Source: CAWFZT01 sp963820415
GTDB lineage: Bacteria; Chloroflexota; Anaerolineae; Anaerolineales; Anaerolineaceae
Direction of reading: 5' to 3'
NCBI GenBank assembly: GCA_963820415.1
Contig: CAWFZT010000008.1
Location: 806,001 to 870,000, forward strand
Length of the DNA: 64,000 bases
Numbering within the stretch: position 1 is the first letter of the stretch; the number at the start of each line of letters is the position of its first letter. This document shows positions 7,526 through 16,750 of this stretch, piece by piece. Both the position numbers and the translations under genes were made by a program. A model generated the notes under the pieces. It was not told where the DNA came from and did not search any database. It saw only the letters and a list, made by a program, of their open reading frames with translations.

Positions 7526-9262
7526 CTAACCCAGCTCCTGCATCCCCCGGCGGCGTTCCAGGGATGTCTCTTCATCAATTGTAAGATCGTCCCGTAAAAC
7601 TACGCCGTAGTCGCGTTCAGCATCCAGCCGGGTAATATAACCATCGATCACGTCCTTCCTCACCAGGGAGGAATCCCGCTCCAGGGGATTGCCATAACCT
7701 CCTCCGCCGCCTGTGTGGAAGCGCACCACATCACCTGCTTTTACTTGCAGGCCATTAATCTTGAGCTTGTGCAGTTCGCTTTCACGGCCTGGATTTACGA
7801 CAACGTCCGGCCCGGCAGCGTCCTTGCCACCGAAGATGCCCCAGGCAGGTGTAAAGGATCGTTCGAACCATGCGAAGAACGAGGCCGGGGCTTCCATCTC
7901 ATACGTACGATAGACGCCGCAGCCACCACGGAATTTACCAGCTCCGCCGCTACCGCATCGAATCCCATACTCCCGCACCATGATGGGGTATTTGTTTTCA
8001 TACACCTCTATCGGGAAGTCTTTAAAGGGGCCATTGACCGTATTGATCAATGCATCTTGACCATCGCCTGTACTGAATGCTCCCCAGCCACCGGGATTTG
8101 CCTCTAAGGCAAGGAAACGCACATTCCCTTTGCGTGGATCAACGCCATCGAACCAAATCACCATCGAATCACCGTAATGAGCGCCTGCAACCTGGTCTGG
8201 TAGGACAGGCGCCAACGCCTTGATGAATAAGTCGATCAATAAGCCTTGAGGGGTAAAGTACCACTGGCAAGGGGCGGGTTCCCTGGCATTGAGAAGACAA
8301 TCTTCGGGAACTTTCACGGTAAATGTTTTGAATGTCCCACCATCTACCGGGCGCTCGGGGTTGACAAGCATTTTGAATGCCATTCGACAGGCTGATACCG
8401 TTTGAGCAAAACCGGCATTGATCGGGCCGCGCGTCATGGGTGATGACCCCTCCAGATCGACAAGGATCCGGTCGCCCTCGACATTCACGCAGACCTGGAT
8501 CGGCACCGGACCATTACCGTTGCCATCATCGTCCAGAAAACCCCTGGCGGTGTATGTGCCATCCGGGATGGTTGAAACCGCCTCTCGTTCCATTTGTTCA
8601 GATTGGCGGAAGATCTCATCTCGCGCAGCGAGGATAGTCTTGTAACCAAATCGATCCAGAATGGACTGGAAACGTGCTTCTCCCGTACGAATCGCCGCTA
8701 ACTGTGCGTTCAAATCCCCGATGAGTAGATGTCCAAAGCGACTGTTAGCCCGTAAAACGTCGATAATGTCCTGGCGTGGCTCTCCGTTTTGATAAATCCG
8801 TGTCGGAGGCCAGCGCATCCCTTCCTGGTAAATTTCGACCGAATTGGTGGTCTGGCAGGGATCTTTCCCGCCAACGTCCAACCAGTGAGCGCGGTTGGCC
8901 GAAAAGCCTACTCGCTTCCCCTGCCAGAAGATCGGTCCAAAGACCGTGGCGTCATTGAGATGAGTACCCTGTAGATACGAGTCGTTCATAAAGAAGACGT
9001 CGCCAGGTTTAAAGACGTCCCAACCATATTTCTCGGCAACGATTTTCACACACACTTCCAGGTTGCCCAGGAAGAGCGGCACACCCACAGATTGCGCCAA
9101 AACATCTCCATTTTCATCCAGCAAAGCAACCGCACAATCTCGCCCTTCATAGATCACCGGCGAGTAGGCGCTGCGGAAGAGCGCAGCGTTCATATCGTTG
9201 GCGATGGAGATGAACGTGTTCCGGATGATTTCAGTAGTAACCGGATCAGGTCGGATACTCAT
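7526..9262 (-). CDS. hyuB: Hydantoinase B / 5-oxoprolinase family protein, beta-type subunit
   Basis: HyuB-type proteins pair with HyuA to hydrolyse cyclic amides (N-methylhydantoin, 5-oxoproline and related rings), usually with ATP. The 578 residues match the family's length. Seen: the N-terminal DPVTTEIIRNTFISIANDM, the GRDCAVALLDENGDVLAQ block, FFMNDSYLQGTHLNDATVF with its clustered Asp/His residues, and the glycine-rich FHTGGGGGYGNPLERD near the C-terminus, all hallmarks of the family. The ATG overlaps the end of hyuA by 4 bases (ATGA), indicating translational coupling. The substrate cannot be told from sequence. Confidence 0.93.
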   Translation of the reverse strand: MSIRPDPVTTEIIRNTFISIANDMNAALFRSAYSPVIYEGRDCAVALLDENGDVLAQSVGVPLFLGNLEVCVKIVAEKYGWDVFKPGDVFFMNDSYLQGTHLNDATVFGPIFWQGKRVGFSANRAHWLDVGGKDPCQTTNSVEIYQEGMRWPPTRIYQNGEPRQDIIDVLRANSRFGHLLIGDLNAQLAAIRTGEARFQSILDRFGYKTILAARDEIFRQSEQMEREAVSTIPDGTYTARGFLDDDGNGNGPVPIQVCVNVEGDRILVDLEGSSPMTRGPINAGFAQTVSACRMAFKMLVNPERPVDGGTFKTFTVKVPEDCLLNAREPAPCQWYFTPQGLLIDLFIKALAPVLPDQVAGAHYGDSMVIWFDGVDPRKGNVRFLALEANPGGWGAFSTGDGQDALINTVNGPFKDFPIEVYENKYPIMVREYGIRCGSGGAGKFRGGCGVYRTYEMEAPASFFAWFERSFTPAWGIFGGKDAAGPDVVVNPGRESELHKLKINGLQVKAGDVVRFHTGGGGGYGNPLERDSSLVRKDVIDGYITRLDAERDYGVVLRDDLTIDEETSLERRRGMQELG

Positions 9263-11290
9263 CTTGATTCACTCCGCGCGATAATGATATTACCAAACTG
9301 GTCAACTCGACTGTCGTATCCAGGCGGTACAACCGTTGTGGCGCTGTCTTCCTCGATTACTAAGGGACCAGGGTAAACTTTACCTACCGGGATCCACTGG
9401 CGCCTGAAGACCGGCGTTTCATGAACCTGCGCGTCGAAGACGACCTGCCGGGTGTCGAAGACGGGATCCTTCCCGTATTCTAGGGGTTGGAAACCACCGA
9501 ACTTCCTCTTATTCATACCAAAGGCCGCCACCCGCAAGGTGACAAACTCGACCGGGGCGCCGGGAGTGGCATGGCCGTAGCGAACACGGTAAGAACTCGT
9601 GGAAGGCTCGCTCGATCTCTCGCAGGTCGACGTCTTTTCCAATGCGTACATTAACTGAATACTCCTGGCCTACGTAGCGCATATCGATCGAGAACTCAAA
9701 GTACGCATCATCAAGCGACACTGCTTCTGCCTGCAGGGCTTCGCGCCCTTCCTTGACCAGCTCTGCGAAAGCCTGGGACAGTTCGTGAGGATCCGCTTGG
9801 GCCAACAACCGGTAATAGTTATAGGCAAGATCGTGGCGGACGTCGGTTTGCAGCATGCCCGAAGCTGAAAATGTCCCTGGACTGAAGGGAATGATGATTT
9901 CCCTCATCCCCAATTCCCCGGCGAGCCAGACGGCATGCATGGGGCCAGCGCCTCCGAATGCCAGCAGGGAAAAGTCACGTGGATCGATGCCCTGCGCAAC
10001 CGTGATCGTCCGGATGCCGTCTGCCATTTTCGCATTGATAATCGAGAGCATGCCTTCGGCCAGGGCGACATCCTCCAGGCCAACCTGGTTGGCCACAGAG
10101 TGAATTGCGCGGGCAGCGGCATCTGCATCCAGGGTCATCCGGCCACTCAGAAGCGAATTGGGCCCCAGCCGCTTTAGGAAGAGGTGGGCGTCTGTCACCG
10201 CGGGTTGCGTACCGCCTCGGCCATAACAGGCCGGACCAGGATCGGCGCCGGCGCTCTGCGGGCCGACTCGCAACCCTCCAGCTTCGACCCGGGCCAGGGA
10301 TCCCCCACCCGCCCCAATGGTATGGATATCGACGATGGGCGTCAGCAGAGGGAGCCCTTCCAGCAGAGTCGCCGAGGAAACGTTTGGCTGGTAGTTCACC
10401 ACCAGGCTTATGTCAAAAGATGTTCCGCCCATATCAACGCACAGCAAGTTTGGCCGCTCGATCTTCTTGGCCAGAACTGTTCCCCCAATTGCGCCACCGA
10501 CAGGGCCGGAAAGCAGGGTACGGATGGGCTGCTTACGGGCGTTCTCAGCAGTCATAATTCCCCCGCTCGATTGCATCACGGATAACGTGCAGGTGATCCC
10601 CAGGTCTTTCATTTCTTGTTCGAGACTGGAGAGATAGAGCTCGATCTTTGGAGCAATGTAGGCATTCATGATCGCGGTGGAAGCACGCTCGTACTCTCGC
10701 CATTCCCGGGCCACTTCGTGAGATAAGGTAATCGACACATGGGGAAGCGCCTCCGCCAGGATTTCCCTCGCCTGAAGCTCGTGTTGGGGATAGGCGTAGG
10801 CATGGAGAAAACAAACCGCCACGGCGGGGATATTTTCTCTCTCGATTTTTTCGATAATTGGCTGGAAATCCTCCGCACGCAAAGGTTCTGCGACAGTACC
10901 GTCCCACTTGATCCGTTCCCGCACTTCATGTACATCCCGTCTTGGCACCAGCCTTTCGGGTTTGTGGTACTGCAGCTTGTACAGGTCCGTTCGGTCGCCT
11001 CTGGCGATGGTGTAATAATCGCTGACGCCAGCCGTAGTCACCAGCAGCACCCGTGCTCCTTTTCGCTCCAGGAAGGCATTGAGCCCAACGGTGGTGCCAT
11101 GCACGATGAAGTTTATTAAGCCAGGGTCGGGGATGAATTGCTGAATCCCTTGCAGCATGGCCAATGCAGGATTTTGAGGCGTCGATAGGACTTTGCCGGT
11201 AGAGACTTGCCCGGTTATCTCCTCGAAGAATACAAGATCGGTGAACGTCCCGCCAATATCCGCAGATATTAAATATCGGCTTTGATTCAT
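9259..11290 (-). CDS. hyuA: Hydantoinase A / 5-oxoprolinase family protein, alpha-type subunit (apparent frameshift)
   Basis: HyuA carries the ASKHA-type ATP-binding fold. Seen: the first phosphate loop SADIGGTFTDLVFF at the N-terminus, the conserved LLSGPVGG block, LCVDMGGTSFDISLV, IHTIGAGGGSLARVE, GADPGPACYG and LLAFGGAGPMHA. The last part of the protein (from YRVRYGHATPGAPVEF onward) lies in another frame, with the shift near 9591, where one extra T on the coding strand explains it. With the shift mended the protein has about 675 residues, normal for the family. A strong AAAGGAG precedes the ATG at 11290. First gene of the hyuA-hyuB pair. Confidence 0.92.
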
Positions 11291-11894
11291 TTTTACGGAC
11301 TCCTTTCGGTTAGGAGTTTGACCGGAAAGTTTACATTATCGGAAAATAGATCGAATACTTTTCATCCCTCACTTCATAAAGGGAGATAAATCGTAACCCT
11401 CGGTCCTGGTTGCGGGCGCGGTAACCGGGTTTCCATTAACTATACGGAATCTTAATATGCTGCAATTATGCCGTATTACTACCCACTCATGACTGGATAT
11501 GTTGCATGTAAATAAGTCATGAAATTCACTGTTGACAAGAACCGTATTTTCCCTTCACTTTATTTATTATAGCCAACATTTCTAAAAAGATAGCATCAAT
11601 GATAAACATCAAAATATTCATCCTAAATGCTGATTTTTGACCAAATAATTCCGACGATGACATTTTTCTGATGAATTAGGCCAAAATACTCCAATGTTGG
11701 AGACAGTTGGAGTATTCCTACATGGGAAATGTCGTGATAGAGTAGAACAAATGAACGAGATTACACAATCATCTCGGGTAGCACGCTCGTTTCATGATGC
11801 CCGTCAGGACGAAGTGTGCTCGCAGCGCAGTCGCTCGTGAGCAGGAATTGGTATGTTTGTATTTGATCCAAAATGGATGAGAATGCTAGATTGT
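11291..11894. other. Non-coding gap upstream of hyuA with an operator-like inverted repeat
   Basis: I see no supported gene. The stretch is AT-rich and should contain the hyuAB promoter. It holds the inverted repeat listed at 11685-11716 and a 29-codon frame at 11751 (MNEITQSSRVARSFHDARQD...) that has no ribosome binding site and is not called. Confidence 0.6.
11685..11716. promoter_or_regulatory. Perfect 10-bp inverted repeat, possible operator
   Basis: AATACTCCAA (11685-11694) and TTGGAGTATT (11707-11716) are exact reverse complements with a 12-bp spacer. Arm length and spacing fit a dimeric regulator binding site; there is no T-run next to the hairpin. It lies about 395 bases upstream of hyuA, far for a simple repressor site, so the regulated gene is uncertain. 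Confidence 0.4.
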
Positions 11895-13394
11895 TTATTC
11901 AGGCCACTGCATCCATTTCACTTCCTGAACGCTTTCCTCAAAGGTGGTCACGCCATTGACATCCGTATAGGCGGGGAAGCTGGCGTAGTAAATCTGGTTC
12001 TCGCCGAAAAAGAGTAGATTGTTGTGCGGGTTCCATGCAGGGGCATAAGCTTTATTTTGATAAATCTGTTTGGTTTCCAGCCCCGGTCCGCTGATCCAGA
12101 CTCCCGGCTGTTTTTCGTCATAATAGCTCCAGGCCCAGATCGCCCCGTAGGCTGCCACCGATGATAGTGAGCTGGATTGGGGCGCTTTTTGCTGGTAAAC
12201 CTCGCCCTGATTATCCACATAAGTCATCAATTGACCATCGTCATAACGGACAATAAAAGCAAAGCTGTCCTGACTCCATAAGAGCTGGTTGGCCTGGCCC
12301 AGGATAACAGGTTTGGCTTTGCTACTACCGTTTTTAATCAAATTGATGTTTTGCTTATCCCCATAGAGAATATCTCCCTGGTCACTGATAGCTACGCTGT
12401 AAATACAATCTTTAAACAAAAGGCTTATTTGACCGTTGTTCACATCCATCAGGCGTAAATTATTACTTCCGCAGGCCGGGCTCCAGCTTGAGAGCAGCGC
12501 CTGATGTGAATGTGGCAGCCAGCCCCACAGCTCTTCCCCTGAGCTGGCTGTGGGTTTATATAGCAAGCTCGTCTTACTGCCGTCGCTGGAGGCCGTCCAC
12601 ACTCCCTTCACTTCTATTCCGGCTCCTGTGCCGAACATTTCGGTGCCAAAATAAAGAATATATTGGCCGTCCGGCGACCAGGAGACATCGTAATTATTGT
12701 TAACCATATCCTGGCTGACGCGTTTGATCTTCAGGGTCGTGGTATCGTATAAATAGACGTTGGCGGCAGGTCCATCCATAAAGCCAATGAAAGCCAGCTT
12801 GCGTCCATCCGGAGACCAGGCAATGGAATTACGCTCAGTGATGGCGCGCGCCCCCTCAAATCCGGGGTCTCCCGGGGCGCTGTTGGGGCCCAGTTCGGTC
12901 TTGGGGGAGGTTAAATCGGTAATTTTACCCAGCTTTCCATCCGGCAGGGTGACCAGATTGAGGGCCAACTGGTGAAGTTTTTCTTCACCGGATGTGATGA
13001 CAGCCAGTGTATTGCCATTGGGTTGGATGGCATTTTGTAATTTTTGTGTGCTCAGGCTGTGTACCGCCAGTTCTTTCAGCCCCGTTCCATCCGGGTTTAT
13101 TGCCCAGAGCCCCTTGTCGGTGGAGATGAGCAGCCAGGGCCCCTGGGCATAGAGCTGCCCATTTTGCACCTCTGGGGTAGATGTGGGCTCACTGGGAGCA
13201 ACTGGGGCAGGGGTTTCAGTAGGCTGGATTTCAACGATGGTGGTAGGCTGGATTTCAACGATGGTGGTAGGTATGGACGTCTGGGTAGGGGTGGGTGGCC
13301 GCGAAGCAATGGTCAACCCCGGCGGAAGGCACATGCAACTGGCAATCAACAGCCAGGTGAACAAAATATAAACTCTACTCAGGTTGGTTTTCAT
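11895..13394 (-). CDS. Lipoprotein with TolB-like beta-propeller
   Basis: The 499-residue protein begins with a signal peptide (MKTNLSRVYILFTWLLIASC) whose LIAS-Cys is a lipobox, so it should be lipid-anchored outside the membrane. A Pro/Thr-rich linker (residues about 30-75) includes an exact duplication of TTIVEIQP. The remainder shows propeller-like PD40 repeats: WAINPDGTGLKEL, IAWSPDGRKLAFIGF and VSWSPDGQYILYFG. Such domains bind peptides, glycans or partner proteins, and no catalytic residues are evident. A similar architecture is found at 34152-35604. It is monocistronic on the minus strand, and its role is unknown. Confidence 0.85.
   Translation of the reverse strand: MKTNLSRVYILFTWLLIASCMCLPPGLTIASRPPTPTQTSIPTTIVEIQPTTIVEIQPTETPAPVAPSEPTSTPEVQNGQLYAQGPWLLISTDKGLWAINPDGTGLKELAVHSLSTQKLQNAIQPNGNTLAVITSGEEKLHQLALNLVTLPDGKLGKITDLTSPKTELGPNSAPGDPGFEGARAITERNSIAWSPDGRKLAFIGFMDGPAANVYLYDTTTLKIKRVSQDMVNNNYDVSWSPDGQYILYFGTEMFGTGAGIEVKGVWTASSDGSKTSLLYKPTASSGEELWGWLPHSHQALLSSWSPACGSNNLRLMDVNNGQISLLFKDCIYSVAISDQGDILYGDKQNINLIKNGSSKAKPVILGQANQLLWSQDSFAFIVRYDDGQLMTYVDNQGEVYQQKAPQSSSLSSVAAYGAIWAWSYYDEKQPGVWISGPGLETKQIYQNKAYAPAWNPHNNLLFFGENQIYYASFPAYTDVNGVTTFEESVQEVKWMQWPE
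13219..13266. repeat. 24-bp in-frame tandem duplication in a lipoprotein linker
   Basis: Two exact copies of a 24-bp unit (13219-13242, 13243-13266) encode TTIVEIQP twice in the linker of the propeller lipoprotein. The unit is a multiple of three, so copy changes only alter linker length. Confidence 0.9.
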
Positions 13395-13927
13395 GATCAG
13401 GCCCTCCTTGTTTTAATCATTTTAGCACTCTGTATCTTTAAAAATGCGATCTTTTTTACTTAATCTTCACTTTAGGTCTCTCTATCCACTTACATGATGA
13501 TAGCGCGTAAATAATGGTGGACCCGTAATTGTTTCCAATCACAAGAATTTGGCTAGCATGAAGATCAAGCTAATTCAAAACGGCGTACAGTTTTACCCAC
13601 ATGCGCCCGGGTAGAATTGCCGACCATTTAGATAGTGAGGTAATAGCCGAAGTTTTACTAACACGCGCTCGGTACGAGGGTTGGGCATATTCCCACCCTT
13701 GTGCGTGTTTAAATGGCTTAGGATCGTTCCTGTAGCTTCTTGTGGACTGTAAGGGTTTACCCCATAGGGGCAGGTAAGGAAATAGATCATCACTATATCC
13801 CCGAAAAATTTGAGGCGGACATAATTGAGGTTGAGGAAATCCAAATGTGAACCTGGGGGGTACGTTCACAAAGAGCAGCATCAGCGGCAAGCGAAGCGGT
13901 CGGTTGCACTGCGGGTCGGATGACATA
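13395..13927. other. Non-coding gap with a dispersed repeat core
   Basis: No gene is supported. Frames of 80-125 codons exist on the minus strand, but they lack ribosome binding sites and a recognisable family. The segment contains a GTGAACC-type repeat at 13847-13869. Confidence 0.5.
13847..13869. repeat. GTGAACC-type dispersed repeat, copy 2 (core only)
   Basis: GTGAAC (13847-13852) and GTTCAC (13864-13869) form a perfect 6-bp inverted repeat around CTGGGGGGTAC, the same core as at 16679-16701. Confidence 0.8.
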
Positions 13928-14425
13928 CTACTTTGGAACCTGACCACTCTTTATGCGCCAGCGGAAGTTACAATAGGGTGCGCCCTGCATGATGGTCTGC
14001 GTCCGTGTCAGCTCTGTTTCTGGCCAACTCACCTCGGCGATATAAAAATCGTCATCGCAGCACAAAACTGCCCCAAGTTCAGGTTCGCTAATTTGCCGGA
14101 AGAAATCTGCATACCGGCAGCCCGTGATATTGACCTTTTTTTCGTCAGGTTCATCCTTGAGCCGCTGGAAATCAGCATCGTTACCGATTCGCGGCCCAAC
14201 TGAAGCATACAAAGCATCCACCTTCTCGTTGGGACTGCCAGGAAAGCGCTCCCCGAGGCGGTGCCACCGCTCGCGTGACCATTCTTGCAAGGAACGCAGG
14301 ACGAGTCGGTTGGTACATTCCTCGCCAAGCTCAGCCCGCAGCGCCTTGAGGACCGGGACGAGCACCTCCGCCTGAAACTTATATTCATCCAGAAGCGAAA
14401 CATTTGGGTTGATCTCGATATCCAT
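13928..14425 (-). CDS. ATC hydrolase-family protein (L-2-amino-thiazoline-4-carboxylate hydrolase-like)
   Basis: The C-terminal half reads ELGAVLCCDDDFYIAEVS, then ELTRTQTIMQGAPYCNFRW, the signature of the family named after L-2-amino-delta2-thiazoline-4-carboxylic acid hydrolase, which opens a thiazoline ring on the way to L-cysteine. The start at 14425 (165 residues) has a GAGGAGGG site; an in-frame ATG further upstream lacks one. Family members also include many proteins of unproven activity, so ring hydrolysis is inference. It is the last gene of a minus-strand group with creatininase and MBL-hydrolase genes and lies 2.6 kb from hydantoinase genes, which act on related rings. Confidence 0.78.
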   Translation of the reverse strand: MDIEINPNVSLLDEYKFQAEVLVPVLKALRAELGEECTNRLVLRSLQEWSRERWHRLGERFPGSPNEKVDALYASVGPRIGNDADFQRLKDEPDEKKVNITGCRYADFFRQISEPELGAVLCCDDDFYIAEVSWPETELTRTQTIMQGAPYCNFRWRIKSGQVPK

Positions 14426-14518
14426 GATTCCCTCCTCAATAGCTGTCCAACTAAGTTGCAGACTTTGGTTTAGTGACTCAACAGCCCTACGCACAATGTT
14501 AGGTGGCTGCTAAGAGTT

Positions 14519-15421
14519 CTACTTCAGTCCATTCTTCTGTAACCACTCTTGCTGTTTCCTCTGTGTACACGCCTCGTCTTGCAGGCGAGTTCGATCATTG
14601 CGGGCAGTGGCGTCAACGTCTTCGCCGTCCAAGATTCTCAAAGCCAATCCTATCACCGCTGTGGATATCTTCTCCGCTAAGGCTGCTCCGTACGATGCCT
14701 TTGCGTTGGCAGGTGCGCCCAGATAGCCGGGCCAGTCTGGCGCGCTTGCTATCCGCTCCAAATCGTCCCAGGTCTCGCCGCTCTGTGGAACGGCCTGTTT
14801 GTATGCAGGATCGACTAAATCCGGGTGGGCAAAAAGCATCCAACTTGTCTCTAGGGTGCCAGCGTGGATGTCGAATCCTGCTACTTTCTGATCTTTTGCA
14901 GTCAAAATCCCTTCAAGGATGGAGAAATCTAAGAGGCCCATGAGGTGAGCCATCCTGCCCCCATAGACATCGGTAAAGTAAGCACACGCTTGATGCAATG
15001 GGCTGTTGTTTGATGGCGGGAAATGAAGAGTTACAACGAATACCCAGCGAAAGCCCTGTTCCCCCAATTCGCTGGCCAGGTCCATAAACACGGCCCGTAC
15101 TGTCTTGGCTCGTACGGTGTAGGTGCCTGGAAAGCTATTCTTCCCACCAATTCCATTTGCTCCACTAGTACCTAATGGAATAGTGGGAAAGATGAGAGCG
15201 TTCCATCCAGGCCGATTGACAATCGCTTCTGCCAGGTCATAGGTGACGCGTTCGCTCCAATATGTGTCGGTGAAACACGGAAGATATGGCCCATGTTCCT
15301 CGAGGATCCCGCCAGGGATGAGCACAACAGTCTTTTCTCGGTTGAGTGAACGGATCTGCTCTGTATTCAGGTCTGCCAAACGGTATATTTGGGATACGTG
15401 TTGTCTAATAAGCTCTTCCAT
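14519..15421 (-). CDS. Creatininase-family amidohydrolase
   Basis: Creatininases are metal-dependent hydrolases of cyclic amides. Seen in the 300 residues: PGGILEEHGPYLP (metal-binding Glu and His), a following TDTYW with the next acidic ligand, and FDIHAGTLETSWML with the late conserved His/Glu segment. The usual NGHGGN motif is replaced by VTLHFPPSNNSP: one His is retained but the glycine loop is gone, so the substrate is probably not creatinine. It lies 68 bases downstream of the MBL gene and 93 upstream of the ATC-hydrolase gene, probably one operon. Confidence 0.85.
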   Translation of the reverse strand: MEELIRQHVSQIYRLADLNTEQIRSLNREKTVVLIPGGILEEHGPYLPCFTDTYWSERVTYDLAEAIVNRPGWNALIFPTIPLGTSGANGIGGKNSFPGTYTVRAKTVRAVFMDLASELGEQGFRWVFVVTLHFPPSNNSPLHQACAYFTDVYGGRMAHLMGLLDFSILEGILTAKDQKVAGFDIHAGTLETSWMLFAHPDLVDPAYKQAVPQSGETWDDLERIASAPDWPGYLGAPANAKASYGAALAEKISTAVIGLALRILDGEDVDATARNDRTRLQDEACTQRKQQEWLQKNGLK

Positions 15422-15489
15422 TTTCTACTCCTTTCCAAAGGTATGACACCTAATAAGGTAAAATCGGCGCATGCATTGTTGGTAGGCGC

Positions 15490-16266
15490 TCAGTCTTTTA
15501 TTTCAAATGGTTGCCAACACCACCCCTGCCCAAACGGCGAAACATAGCCTAAACCTGGGAAGGGGAGGTGATAGGCCATGAGCAGTGCCTGTTCTCTAGC
15601 AGCTTGCGCAAAAATCGAATGGCGCGTTATTACAACTTGTTTAGGATCGAAGTCGTATACCGAATACCAGTTTGGATTTTCGATGTCTTTGAATTCAAGA
15701 ATAAGATCACCTATGAAGAGTAGTCGCTCATCGCCTGAGGAGATATCAACCACTGAGTATCCAGGTGTATGGCCAGGAGCAGGGATCAACCGTATGCCAG
15801 GCACGACCTCCTCATTGCCCTCAATGAGTTCAAGCCTGTCCCCAAATCGTGCTAGCCGCTCTTGGGGAATCGTATATACCATCCGGCGAAATTCCTCGTC
15901 GAAAGTTTCGCTGGATCGCAATCGCTCCGGATGTTGAGACCAGAAGGCCCATTCTTTTCGTGCTAAAACGTATCGAGCATGTGGAAAAGCCGGATTTCCT
16001 GCGTCATCAATTGTCCCGCCAACATGGTCGAAATCGGCATGAGAAAACATGACAACATCGATCGCACCTGGTGATGTACCAGCTGCTTGTAGTCTGGTCG
16101 GCAGCAAATAAGGAGGGGTTGTCAGGTCGTATCCAAACCCAGTTTCAATCAAAACTTGTTGATGCCCCGTCTTGATGAGCAAGATATTACATTCATATTC
16201 ATCATTATCTCGAATGGCAAAACAATTGAAGTGGCCAACGTTGAATGGAATGACATCGTTTCCCAT
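15490..16266 (-). CDS. MBL-fold metallo-hydrolase (lactonase-like)
   Basis: The 258-residue protein carries the dizinc motif SHADFDHVGG (HxDxDHxGG) and a PAPGHTPGYS strand with the third metal-binding His, followed by LLFIGD. The arrangement resembles the AHL-lactonase/quorum-quenching branch of the MBL fold, whose members hydrolyse lactones or other small cyclic esters. A perfect GGAGG lies 8 bases before the ATG at 16266. It is the first gene of the group with creatininase and ATC-hydrolase proteins, so a role in ring-opening catabolism is a fair guess. Confidence 0.88.
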   Translation of the reverse strand: MGNDVIPFNVGHFNCFAIRDNDEYECNILLIKTGHQQVLIETGFGYDLTTPPYLLPTRLQAAGTSPGAIDVVMFSHADFDHVGGTIDDAGNPAFPHARYVLARKEWAFWSQHPERLRSSETFDEEFRRMVYTIPQERLARFGDRLELIEGNEEVVPGIRLIPAPGHTPGYSVVDISSGDERLLFIGDLILEFKDIENPNWYSVYDFDPKQVVITRHSIFAQAAREQALLMAYHLPFPGLGYVSPFGQGWCWQPFEIKD

Positions 16267-16750
16267 ACGATCCTCCTTTCATCGAGTTTGGCAACTCGGT
16301 CAACCTGTAGAGTAAATGTCTCAAAAACCGTATTTAGGCTTTGCAAAGCTCTAGCCACAGAAAGGTCGCCAGCACGGCTGTGGTAGGTATATTGACAGGT
16401 ATAGAACTACTAAATGGATCTCTATAAAGATTATATACATCCTGGGTGAGTTTACAACTCAAACTCAAGAGGCTTCGCACTCAACTACATAAAACAGAGA
16501 TGCCCACCGTGCCAACATTACCCTATTCGATGGTTATCTCCTTGGAATATTTGACCAACTTCAATAGCAAAATCCTGTCCTTATCTAGTTATGATGGTAG
16601 AAACAGAAAATATGTTCGTTTCTGAAAACCCCTGTTCGGGTTGAAGGCGATTATGTAAGGGGAGAAAGCAACCCAAAAGTGAACCTAGGGGGTATGTTCA
16701 CAACAAAATGTATGCATTTTCTAAATCTTCATTTACTGCCATGACAAAAG
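16267..16750. other. Non-coding gap dominated by a dispersed repeat
   Basis: No gene is seen. It should contain the MBL-operon promoter near 16290-16400 and contains the repeat described at 16425-16712. Confidence 0.6.
16425..16712. repeat. About 290-bp dispersed repeat, copy A
   Basis: This segment aligns over its length with 29085-29360: shared blocks include GGTGAGTTTACAA, AATGTTCGTTTCTGAAAA (TATGTTCG here), CTGTTCGGG, GAAGGCGATTAT, AAGGGGAGAA and CCCAAAAGTGAACC. The right end holds the GTGAAC/GTTCAC core (16679-16701). It has no open reading frame of note and ends about 40 bases before the 5'-truncated ydcF fragment. Confidence 0.8.

Noticed and set aside
13570..13947. Minus-strand ORF of 125 codons between the lipoprotein and ATC-hydrolase genes
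   Set aside because: No family, no ribosome binding site, overlaps the dispersed repeat core, and an overlapping frame is equally open.
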